Shown: in pieces, positions 23,401 through 33,817 of the stretch | How positions within the stretch are numbered: position 1 is the stretch's first letter | How the letters are laid out: every line of letters starts with the position of its first letter | Source of the DNA: Lanius collurio | Lineage: Eukaryota > Chordata > Aves > Passeriformes > Laniidae | DNA length: 64,000 nucleotides | Reading direction: 5' to 3' | NCBI GenBank assembly: GCA_020086605.1 | Contig: JACBWW010000049.1 | Coordinates: forward strand, 2,797,456 to 2,861,455 | Notes under the pieces: generated by a model | What the model was told of the DNA's origin: nothing | What the model saw: only the letters and a program-made list of their open reading frames with translations | Databases searched by the model: none | Made by a program: the position numbers and the translations under genes

Positions 23401-24090
23401 TCACTAAATGACCAAGGTTTTCATTATTCTGCTTGCCATTCTGTATTAAGGTGCTGGAATTACAATATTTATATATTTCTGTATTTTTAATTCAGCGTGA
23501 TTTTTTTTAGAATTATTGGTCAAACTCAGCTCAAGTTCAATTATGAGGGAGCTTTAGTGTTGATTTTAGTACAAAAAGAAAGGCCAGTGCCTCTTACCAT
23601 GTTGCTCCAAGTGGGCAATCAGAGGATAAATTGCTGAGCCCAAAAACCTTCTGGCTTTGAAACTGGACTAAAACTGAGCATGAGATGTGGGTAAGCATTA
23701 ATAACCTTTCCCTCCCTGCTGAAATCTGAGGGCTGTGGGAGAAGGCTTCAGCCTTGTTTCGATCTGTAAAGCTCTGGGAAAGCACTTTGCACATGCCAGA
23801 AGGTATTTTGTATAAAATATGCTCAGACCCCACTGAAGGGATGGCATTTGTCTAGAAAACATAAATGGAGGCCCTGAATTAGCACTTTTTATTCTAAACA
23901 GGCTGAAGATGCTGCTTTAATGACTCCTAATATAACTGAAGAATTTAGCAAGAAAAGAAGATCAAGGAAACAAACTTTTTTCCTTTTGTTTTTGCATGTT
24001 CCATTTGAGGGAAACAAGTCCTGCAGCTCAAGAAGGAAATATCACAATGCTACAGCAGCCATCAGTAATATCACAAGACTAATTAGAAAT
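20456..24090. other. Non-coding single-copy stretch, AT-rich
   Basis: About 3.6 kb with no recognised transposon. The 22850-23560 part is very AT-rich, with A and T homopolymers. Open frames are under 85 codons and unrecognised. The interval looks like old unique intronic or intergenic DNA. Confidence 0.55.
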
Positions 24091-24185
24091 ATAGAATCAT
24101 TTAAGTTGGATAAAAATTTTAAGTCATTAAGTTTAACCATGAACCCAGCACTGCCAAGTCCACCACTAAACTGTGTAAATCACTC
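24091..24185 (-). mobile_element. CR1 LINE 3' fragment, antisense, decayed
   Basis: On the plus strand 'atagaatcatttaagttgga' is followed by 'gtttaaccatgaacccagca' and 'ctgccaagtccaccactaaa'. This is the reverse complement of the CR1 3'-UTR with several substitutions. It is the same subtype as 5771-5890 but older in appearance. Confidence 0.85.
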
Positions 24186-26070
24186 TAGAGGTTCATACAG
24201 TCAGCAGAGAGACTATATTTTGAGAATTCAGTTCATCTGATCTTAGCACTATTCTCTTTCCACCAAAATTATACACAGCTGTGGAGTTCAAGGAATGCTT
24301 AGATGTAGCTTTCAGTTACTCACTGTAAGCACCAGTCTTTATTTATTACTTTTACACTTATTTTTCCACACATTTCTCCCTGGCTTCAGCCAACCATAAC
24401 AGCAGCTGGCCTTGTAGAAACAGATATATGGAACTTAATACAGGAAGAAACCAACAGGTATCCAAGCAAATAATTCTGCCTTTTGATGCACGTGTTTCTC
24501 TCTCCATTGCACTCTGGTGGTGGGTGGCTATCCTGGGTAGATATATTCAAATTAACATCGTTCCAGCTGCGTGTCTGTGGTAGCAAGGACTTCCTGGGAA
24601 CTGCACGTTCCTGCCAGACATGGGTTGTGTGAGCTGGGAGAGCTGTGCCTCCTCAGTTCCACAGGCTCAGATTAAAGCTCACTTGGAGATGTCTGTGTAA
24701 AATGCCATCACATGAGAGTTTTGGGTGTGTTTTTCTATTGTTGAATATTCCTGAAAGAGGTCACTTTTAGTCGAGGATTCAAATCTTTACAGACTGGAGA
24801 GGGAATAAAATCTGAGGGGTTTATCCATCTGGGGAAAAAAAGAACAGGACAGCATTTATCAGTTCTGATTTTCAAGCAGGGTCTCTGTGGAGACACAGAC
24901 ACAGGACTGCAGGCCTGATTAAAATATCTAATTTCTAAAGAGATAATTCTATTGTTCAGTGTTTTCCCCAGGATCAGTCTGATTGTTGCATGGCTTATGT
25001 ATCTAACTCCAAATTTTGGGGTTCGCTTTGCAAACAAGTTAAATCAAAAGATAGATTCTGTAGCACTTTGAAACACAGGCACCAATATTTTATTCTTCCT
25101 ACACCTCAGGCCCTAAAGAGTCCCCATGCTGCTCATCCTCAAAGGCAGATGGAGGTATTTCATTGTATTCCATGGAATGTCTCTTCTCTGTTTTGAACTC
25201 AGACAGCATTAATTCATATCCTGGCCTCCAACAAGCTGCAACCTGACTAGAAAGAGTGAGATTAGCTTTCAGAAAACTTTCCAGGCTAAGGATAATATAG
25301 ATATTTCATGTGTCACTCTCTTATCCTTATCACAGAGATCTATATAAATGACTTTCTGGCATTCCCCTACTTATCTGTTACACAGCATTACAGATCTGCA
25401 AGATTACACTTTCTGTGGGCTCTGAGATTCTCCCTTGAATCCAGGTATTTAGCATTGTTTTCACCACACTTGGACTTTGTTCCACTTTTAGTAGCAGCAT
25501 GAAGTCAGTCACATTTAAATCAGATGAAAACCTGAATTTTTCATATTAATTAAAGTTCAATGGATTCTTTATAAAGAATAGATGAAAGGAACAGCAGTGA
25601 CATGGGAGTCATGTAGGCCGGATTTTCTGCAGATTAGCTAAAGCTGGTATGAACTTCCTCCCCAGCTTTCTCAAATATTTCATGATTTTTTGAAGAGATT
25701 GACAAATAAGGTTTTGCATAATAGTACAGAAGCAATTTCCTCATCATTTCCACAATGTAAAGAAGAGACAAAATTAAAAAAAAAAAAAAGACACATTCAA
25801 AAATCCAGAGCTGCCTCTCTGAAGTGATTTCTTGAAATGCTGTTAAATGCACAGGACCCTGATCATTCTCCAGTGCAATTCTCCCAGATACATCTGGTTA
25901 CAATGGTGTTGAATTTAGCTTTGGCATGTTTAGGGACAGATTCCTGTAGAAAGAACTAGGAGAGTCACTCAAAACTGTCAATTTTCACAAACTGATCAAA
26001 TTGGTTATTTACAAAAGAAAACTCCATCATTATTGTAAGAGTTCCTTTTTTTGAGGTAATGGACTGTATT
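24186..26070. other. Non-coding single-copy stretch
   Basis: No repeats or exons are recognised. There is a 13-A run near 25776. Short open frames only. Confidence 0.55.
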
Positions 26071-26492
26071 ATCATGGAACTAAAATAGTTGGGGTTGGAA
26101 GTGACCATTGAAGGGCTACCTATCCGAGGTTGCTCCAAGCCCTGTCCTACCTGTCCTTGGATACTTCCAGGGACAGGACAGTCACCACCTTCCTGGGGGA
26201 CCTGTGCCAAAGTTCTATCACCCTCTCTGTAACCAATTTCTTCCTTATATCCAGCCTCTTTTAGTTTAATACCTTTATTCCTTGTCCTTTCACTATAGGC
26301 CTTGCTGAAACATTTGTCACCATCTCTCTTACAAGCCCCCTGGAAATATTGTAATGCTGCAACAAAGTCTTCTGGAACTTTTTCCTCTCCAGGCTGAACA
26401 ACCCCAGCTTTTCCAGCTTTTCCTCACAGAAGAGATGGTCAAGCCATCTGATGATTGCTGTGTCCCCCCTCTGGTCCTGCACCAACCAAACT
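26071..26492 (-). mobile_element. CR1 LINE, antisense, ORF2 end plus 3'-UTR
   Basis: Minus-strand CR1 copy of about 420 bp. Its 3' terminus is at 26071 ('atcatggaactaaaatag' on plus), and it reads inward through 'ccaagccctgtcctacctg' and 'ccttatatccagcctc'. Near its upstream end the minus strand still encodes LFSLERKKFQ, the CR1 ORF2 C-terminal signature. Frameshifts and stops follow. It is 5'-truncated and inactive. Confidence 0.93.
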
Positions 26493-28248
26493 ACTCTTAC
26501 CACAAATGTTACAGGCTCTTGTATTGCTTTTTGCTGGTGAAGAACCTGTTGCTAAAACATTATATCACATTTGTTCTCAGTCTCCTTGAGTCCTCAGAAG
26601 AGTCTTAGTTATACATCCAGAAATAAGTCAAAGTGTTTAAAGGGAGTAATTTAAAAATGGAAATTGTGAAGGTGTTTTAATTTAGTTTAGGAAATAGGTA
26701 AAATAATAAGTGGGTTAACAGGTGTATTAGTGACAGATTGTTCAGATCAGGCCATCTTTTAATAAGTTCTAATAAGTTAAATAAATCACTCACTTTTATT
26801 ATTTAAGGCAATTTTGCTTGTGGACTTCATCACCTTTTTCTAATTAATGTTTGTAAACCTAGAGGTAGTACAGCAATTCCATATTTTTCTGAGATCAGTC
26901 AATCCTATTGTTAATAAACATTGCAGAGGGGATTTTACTGCTTGGGTTTGTTTGGGTTTTCCCCTTAGTACAAAGTCTCTAAGCTATCAGTGTAAGGCTT
27001 GATTTGACTTCATTTTGGATGACAGTCCCTAAAAGGGTCAGCTGAAGACAGGCATACCCTGGCAGCCTTCGACTTGGAGTTCAGTTGTAGCCAAGGAAAC
27101 AGCAAGAGTGCCTAGTGTGAAATTCCTAGTGTGAGTAGGGAAAGTCCTTCTGACTTTCTCCTTTGAAAGGAGAGAGTTGAGATTTAGGATGTGAATGTTC
27201 TGAGCAGGAGAAAGGATGTGCATCCCATACACAAGGATGTGCATCCCATACACAAGGATGTGTGTCCCATACACAGTTTCTGACACATATGGGAAGATAT
27301 TTCCTTTTTCTAGGAGGAGCACCATTGTTCTCCTCACTCAGAGAGGTTGTGAACAGTGAACTTTCTTTGTTCCCAGCCAGCTCTCAGAGGGCAGCAACTC
27401 CACACTTGTGGCTTTGGGTCACCTGGAAACCTCCCAAGGCTCTTCTAGCTGCAAAGAGAGTTTCCTCAACCATGCAGGATGGCTCTGAATTATGGACAGC
27501 CAAGTTTAGGATAGCATGGTATGGAAATACTCCAGGTGGCTTAAATGGGCAGGTGGCTCACAGGTTCAGCAAGTCAAGTAACAGATCAGTGGTGTTCCTG
27601 TATGACACAGAAGAAGCCTCTCCTACTGCAGCACCTACAGCAGTGTAGAGACTACTCTGTTTCTTTGCTCTGTACAGCCACCAGACACACATCCCAACGT
27701 GACATTAAAAAGCAATTCTGACTGTTAGCCAAGCAGCCAGGAACACAGGGAAGTTTCTAAGTAGATTAACTGCTTTCTCCCTCTCTGCAAGAGCCACCTG
27801 CCCTCTGACTTTTTACAAATAACAAGGCTGGACTGAAGTTGATGCTACAGTGATTCCAAACTTGTATTCCTGCACAGGGATGAGTGAGATAACATCCATT
27901 AGACAGTGGGTTTAGCTTTTAATATCCCCTTTCCACTAGAGCTGTTCTTGAGAGACTCAGCAGCATGGTCCAACTGGTCTAGTATTATGGGGAGCCTGAA
28001 GAGGAATTCCCAGCAGGAGGATGAAGCCAGGGTATATTAGCCCTTCCTTTACCCAACTAAACCACCAAAATACCTTTCACATCAAAGATCTGTTTTGAGA
28101 GGGAAACTTCTTGTTTCACACTGACTTAAACATCTAAAATGTTAAGTCAGCCTAGGCTGTGGTAGAGACTGAGGCCAAAGTTTCATCTTCTCCATGACAG
28201 ATATCTGAACATTCCAGCCCAAGATGGCTTTGTACCACTTCCAAAGTA
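26493..28248. other. Non-coding stretch between CR1 and LTR B
   Basis: Holds the three-unit minisatellite at 27212-27274 (listed). A 128-codon plus frame at 27262-27648 begins inside that minisatellite and has no recognisable domain. Nothing else stands out. Confidence 0.5.
27212..27274. repeat. 21-bp minisatellite, three units
   Basis: Three head-to-tail 21-bp units starting aaggatgtgcatcccatac. The first two are identical; the third has two changes (gtgt for gcat). The unit length is divisible by three, so a minus-strand frame repeats the heptad YGMHILV-like residues, but this is not evidence of coding. It is short enough to be length-polymorphic. Confidence 0.95.
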
Positions 28249-28254
28249 GGTTTC

Positions 28255-28544
28255 TGTGGAAGTGAATCTCCCTAAAATCCTGGGGGGAGGGACCCTGCAG
28301 GGTACGAGTCTGTCCCTGTCCCTGTCCCCATGTCACTTGTGCCCCATACCTGTTCCTGATTGTGTGGTTTGGGTGCCTGGGGGCTGGGGGGCAGAGCAGG
28401 GTCCCAGGACAGCTGCTTGGGAACTCCAGTCATGGGGCTGGAGGAATAAAATCATCTCTGAACATCTACAAAATACCACTTCATCTGTCCTTCCAACTCC
28501 ATTGCTGTCTTACACATGTTGTAAGGATTCCCTGCAGTACAACA
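28255..28544 (+). mobile_element. ERV-type solo LTR, copy B, with 6-bp TSD
   Basis: A 290-bp element that starts TGTGGAAGTG and ends GTACAACA. It is flanked by a perfect hexamer duplication, ggtttc, at 28249-28254 and 28545-28550. It contains an AATAAA signal at 28445-28450, appropriate for the R region of an LTR. It is homologous end to end with copy A (18952-19240, opposite strand). A 6-bp duplication fits class II (ERVK-like) avian retroviruses better than ERVL, but that assignment is inference. There is no internal gag, pol or env sequence, so it is a recombination-derived solo LTR. Confidence 0.92.
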
Positions 28545-28550
28545 GGTTTC

Positions 28551-29574
28551 TGCATGGGACACATGGACTGAAAGGATCCCTGAGCCTTTTCATCTTGCTG
28601 CAGTGTCCTGACAGTGCAACATGAGGGTGTGCTGAGAAGCAAGAAAAGTCTGGAAAGCTGGAAGGTAACATTTGGCAGATTCCAGAACATGCTGGTCTGA
28701 TCTGGAGCTGTAGGTAATCCACTTTGCCTGAGATTTGTCTCTGGCATAAGGGAAGTGTGTGTACACCCTCAGTCCTCATGTGTGAGCATAGACAAACTTC
28801 CTAAAATAGAAGAGTTGGGCCTCCCAGTAATTTTGGGGAGTATCCAGATCCACAGGAGCACAGGACTGCTGAAATGACTTATGGAAATGTTGGGGATTCC
28901 TTTGAGGATTTCACATTTAGTGTACCACAGCTCTGGTGCTCCCTACATGCCTCACTCCTTGTCCTGTCACGGCAATCGAGGCATTGCACGTGCAGCCAAA
29001 GGGCAATAGAACATGGACCACTGGGAATTTCTTACCCTGCCTCCTGGAAGAAGGCCCAGCTCCTCAAGAAGCATTCAGAAACTCCCTTCTAATTTAAGTT
29101 CTTTCAAATATGGAGATCCAGGCACTACCAGAACCCATTCTACAACACAAAAAGGCAAATGACCCTTCAACTATTGTTATCCACTAAAATAATATTTACA
29201 GATGCTGTAAATAAGCAGGAGTATAAGACTTTTCAGAACAATTTAATAAGAACTGTGCTGAGTTTAGCTGTGGTAGAATTAGTTTTCTTAATAGCTGCTG
29301 GCATAGGGATATGATTTGGATTTTTTCTGAAAGCAATGCTGATAATTCAGGGGTGGTTTTTTTTATTGCTGGGCAGGGCTTGCATGGAGTGAAGACCTTT
29401 ACTGTTTCTCTGCCCACCCATGTTTTTCTTGTCACTCACATCCAAATCTGTCTACAGGTTTCTAAATGATGGGTAGTAAAAAACAAAGTTGAAAGTAGCT
29501 GGGAGGTATCTAGCAGATACTGCAGGAGTCAGGTCAGGCCCCAATGTCTTCATTTTGGTCCAGGGGAAAAGAGT
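28551..29574. other. Non-coding single-copy stretch
   Basis: Ordinary sequence following LTR copy B. No exon, repeat or motif of note is seen. Confidence 0.55.
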
Positions 29575-29950
29575 AAACAGAATGCTAATGAAAGTTGCAG
29601 ATGGCACTAGAATCAGTAAAGGTTATCAACCTCAGTGAAATAATGCAAGAGGATCTGAATAGGTTAGGAATGTGGGCTTAAAGCAAAATTGTGTTTAGCC
29701 TAGAAAATTGCAAGCTAATCCCACCAGAGAAAAAATAATTAATGTTGAGTAGCAAAGGGAGAAAGGTAAAAAAGAGCCTGAAATGCAGAGTTATTGAAAG
29801 AGATCTGAGGTGAGAGAAAACTTTTAAGTTAGAGATAAATTTGCAGTGTGAAGCAGAAAGAAAAGATATTGTTGAGTTAAAGACTTAGGCAAAATTCACA
29901 AGTGTCATGAAACAAGATGAAACGCTGGAGCTTTGTGCATGTCAATATCT
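29575..29950 (+). mobile_element. Old CR1/L3-like LINE ORF2 relic
   Basis: The order 'atgaaagttgcagatggcac', 'caagaggatctgaatagg', 'ttgaaagagatctg', 'aatttgcagtgtgaagcag' and 'gatgaaacgctggagctt' matches the C-terminal reverse-transcriptase part of ancient CR1/L3 LINEs, where '…gcagatgacacaaa…gaggacctggatag…gaaagagacctggg…ctgcagtgtgatg…' is typical. Many indels and stops occur, so this copy is far older than the other CR1 insertions. It has no 3' tail. Confidence 0.6.
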
Positions 29951-32801
29951 GGCAGAGCATCTCTAAATGAAAGCAACTCAGTACCAGGGGGCAAAGTACA
30001 AGGAGAGAAGACATTTCTTTCTCTTCCCTTCAGATATAATTGTTTTCTAAGGACACAATTAAGAAGTTGTTGAATAAGTCTTTTAAAAGAGAGCTTGAAT
30101 AAGTGATTTGAAAGTGGGCATGTCCCTGCAGAAACAAATATTTTCCTATTTTATTAATACTTCCATTGTAGTTGGCCAAAGAGAAAAAGATGAATTTGCA
30201 GAGTTCAGAATCAAGATCTAGCAGCCAATGTAGCAGCCACACTTAGAAAAAATATAATCTTTAGCACTTCAGGCATCTGAAGGAAGGAGCAGGCAATTTT
30301 TGAGCTGTGCAGTAATAAACTTTGGTAAAATTGGAAAGAAAACTAGATAGTACAGCAGATCTTCCACACTTGTCTCTTCCACTATTTCCTACTGACTTGA
30401 GCTTTTCCATCAGAAAAAACATGATTTCTAGGAAAGTTTTGTTTCAAACTCATCCAGTCTCCTGAAGGGAATCCCTCCAATGTTTCCATTAGGATAGGGA
30501 GTTTTTTGGTCAGGTCACGTTAGTGTAATTAATATGACAGAAAATCATCCCTTGTAATTTGTTATTTAGAGCTTCACTTTTAAAGCTTTGGAAATAAAAT
30601 AGTAGTAGTGTATTCCAAAGGAATGCAATTTGTGTTCAGAGATCCATCCTTTTTCCTGTCCCTGACTTTCTTTGCCTCTATAGAAAAGTTATTTAGTATC
30701 TTTAAGACTTTCCTTACATATTGATGACACAGACATAGTACTACACATTTACAAGGACTGCTGTTAATGTGTGAAATCTTCTGTATCAGAGAGAGAGATT
30801 TTATATCATGAAATATTATATACATACTGACATTGCATTTCAACTTTTATATAGAATTTTGTTTTGTTAATGTGATACTGGTTTCCAAATCATCTTAATT
30901 CTTAATTGATAATTTTTTAGATTAAATATTTAATAGTCCAGAAGACTTTTCCAGTAAATAACAATTTTCAGGTAGATCAAAATTTACACCTAATTTATGT
31001 ATTGGGTTTTTTTCCCCTCTGACAAATCCAGGTCCTACCATTTCAGTGAGAGGTTCCTATTTTATGTTCAACACATAAGAATGATTACTGGTATTTGTAA
31101 GGACAAATCTTTAGAAAATCTATTCTCAGTGTTGTAATAACTAATAACTAGTTCCATTGAGTTATCTAAATTCAATTGAATTGAAACAAATACAGTTAAA
31201 ATCAAAATTACTTCGTTGCTTCATTACTTATGTTAAATGCAACATAGAAATCCCTTACCTTGCACAGGTAACATAAAAAAAAATGAACTATAGAGCAGTA
31301 GTGCATTTGTACCTGGAAATGTCTGTGCTGAAGGTCTTTTTTTCTTTCTGCTTCATGGCAAATGGTCATTTAATGTTGCATAAAAGGGGCAGGGGTTTCT
31401 GATGGTGCAGGCATGAGGCAGATTGATCCCTGCTTCTCACATTTGCCATCAAGAAAATCCCATTCTGCTCCTGCCTCAGAAGGGATCTGGGAAAGGAGTT
31501 AGGCTGGAATCTTGTGAGGTTTAAAAAGCCAGATTGCTCAGCCAGGCAGCTGGGGTTTGGCACATATTTTGCCCCCTGTGTGTCTCTCAAACTCTGTGCA
31601 GGAGACCATGGGAACATCTCTGGAAGGCAATTCCTGCCCGGAGCCCCACGGGTGAGCGCTGGCCCCGGGACTGTGCCGGTGGCACTCGGTGGCAGCGCAG
31701 CAGAGACACTGCAGCCTGGGAAGTGACAGCTAGGGTGCACTGATACACAAGTGCCTGGCAACTGCTCTGATTTATTGCAGTAGCTGTGATGGCTCTCTGT
31801 GAAGCCTAAAATAATCTATGAGCATTTCACATTTTAATAGTATTCATGTTGAGGGCCTCTGTGTGACTGCAGCTATATGATAACATATGCCCCAATCGGA
31901 TCTGCCCTTTGTGTACGAGATGACACAATTTGTGCACAGTTAGCCATGAGGGAGATGGAGATTATCCATTTCCAGTGCAGGCAATGCTGGGTCTTCCAGC
32001 CTCTCATACACACCAAAGAGACAAATATTTTCCTTTTTGAGAGTATTTACACCCTCAGAGCTCAACAGATGGAATGTTCTTGCCCTTCAAGGCAAAGCTC
32101 TGCTGTCAGAAGAGACACAGAGGACCAAGTAAGGAGCAGGCACAGAAACTAGTTAAGAGTTTAATGGGATTTAGCTGATTATTATGTTTTCTTTCATTAT
32201 AATTAACTCATATTTTCAATACCTCTAAGGACCTCAAAAAAGGGGTGACATTAGGAAACTGTAAAATTCCTAGCAAAGAAAAATACTGTCTAAGATCATA
32301 ACTGTTTTTAGAAACTGAGCACTTCACAAAGTTAGGACAAACTGCAGTTAAGATCACTGTAGTGATTCATTCCTTCTTCTGAAACTGTCGTGTCCAGTGC
32401 TACATATTCATGTGTCCTTCATTACACAGCTTCTCTTTAAGATTCCAGCCTATTTCTGACAGTGCAGCTCCACGTCGGAACCAATCCCTCTGACTGACTG
32501 CTCATGCCTTACTTCCAGGCAAGAAGTCCTACATAACCAATCTATTCTCTTCTCCAGAAGCATCTCAGTTTTAGTTCTCATTCCTTAGGCATTTTTTTCT
32601 CCTATCTTCTTCTGCCCACCTGAATACATGTCCAGATTTTCTTTTCTAATGTATTGCCTCCATCCCATCCTTGTTTACCTTGTCTTTACTTTCAGAGCCT
32701 TTCTAACCACAGTTCAAGTGCTCCTGGCCATATGCATGGTGGTGAATGAGGTGAGTGTCAGCCCTGAGGCCAAGGGGCATTGCAAAAATCCACATCAGAG
32801 A
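29951..32801. other. Non-coding stretch with a GC-richer island
   Basis: Mostly AT-rich (30850-31250 strongly so). A short GC- and CpG-richer patch lies at 31615-31730. Within it, a 50-bp segment at 31602-31651 is bounded by a usable CAG acceptor and a strong GTGAGC donor (see findings). Otherwise no repeats are recognised. Confidence 0.5.
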
Positions 32802-32970
32802 GTCACAGAATCACAGAACAGTTTGGCTTGGAAGGCACCTTAAAGATCATCCAGTTCCAACCCTGTTCCTACAGACAGAGACACCTTCCACTATCCCAGG
32901 TTTCTCCAAGCCCCACCCAACCTGGCCTTGAACACTTCCAGGGATGGACCATCCACAGCTTCTCTGGCCC
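32802..32970 (-). mobile_element. CR1 LINE 3' end, antisense
   Basis: On plus: 'agtcacagaatcacagaac' is followed by 'agtttggcttggaaggcac', 'catccagttccaaccctg', 'caccttccactatcccagg' and 'cttgaacacttccagggat'. This is the classical antisense CR1 3' end and one of the least diverged copies in the window. It is 5'-truncated. Confidence 0.95.
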
Positions 32971-33786
32971 TAAACCTTCTTTCCCAAACTCCCAAAATTG
33001 GGGGATATCCTGTCATTTCATTTCTGCTGCACCATCACCTAAACCATGTGAGATATAACCTGTACATCTTGTGTTTATTGCTAACTTCTCCAGAAGTGAC
33101 TTCATCAGTATAATTTTATGGATGTATTTTTTTGCTGTCCCTGACATAATTGTCGCCCCATGGGCAAATTTCAAGTCCTTGCTTGAATCTTGTCAGAAAC
33201 ACAATCTTTACAGATCTCCTGAAAGAAAAAACAATTGTCATCTCAGGATGCTTTTGCCCCAGCCTGGATCTCCACTAAAATTCTGCTGATTTGACCAAAG
33301 ATTTCCAGCAATCAAAGGCAGACCCAAAGCAGAGAAAAATTTAATCCTGGAATGTAGTGTGATAAAAAGTTATAAGCAGCTGAAAACAGGGCTGTAAAAA
33401 AGGAAACATGAAACTTTGACAAGCACTGCTCCTATCCCTGCTAATAATACCACTTTGACTGGTCTTATAGTCTTTGATCCTCTTGTAAAGATTGCAAAAT
33501 ATAAAGAAGATTTTACAGACAAGCTCACCAAATACTAAAGTTTGTCTTTGCCTGCATATTTGCATATTTCTCACCTCTTAAGTTTTAAGCTTAAAAGCTA
33601 AAAGGTGCTCATTCAGGAGCTGGCAACTTCCACTTCTTGAATTCCTCTTGGATTGCTCCCAGACCTGTGCAATAAGTGCAGACACACGAGTCAGATGTGA
33701 GGGTCAGCACCACACACACGGGTGCCTTTCTGCAGAGCAGGCACTCCCACAGCTCATGTCAGGATTTGCTGAACACATTTAAGGAA

Positions 33787-33817
33787 GCTGCCAAAGCATT
33801 TGGAGTGCTTTGGCAGC
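33787..33817. other. 12-bp perfect stem-loop
   Basis: gctgccaaagca (33787-33798) and tgctttggcagc (33806-33817) are exact reverse complements around a 7-nt loop. The stem contains TTGGCA/TGCCAA half sites, so it could be read as a nuclear factor I-like palindrome (TTGGC spaced GCCAA) or a transcribed hairpin. It is too short for a microRNA precursor. Confidence 0.5.

Noticed and set aside
27212..27274. CRISPR-like array
   Set aside because: Units are contiguous 21-mers with no spacers, in a vertebrate genome. It is a minisatellite.
18952..28544. The two LTRs as the ends of one 9.6-kb provirus
   Set aside because: They are in opposite orientation, have different target duplications and different decay, and the DNA between them has no retroviral gene similarity and contains CR1 insertions on both strands. 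They are separate solo LTRs.
31360..31760. Full CpG island or first coding exon
   Set aside because: The CpG-rich part is only about 100 bp and the surrounding frames match no protein; kept only as a low-interest exon-like segment.
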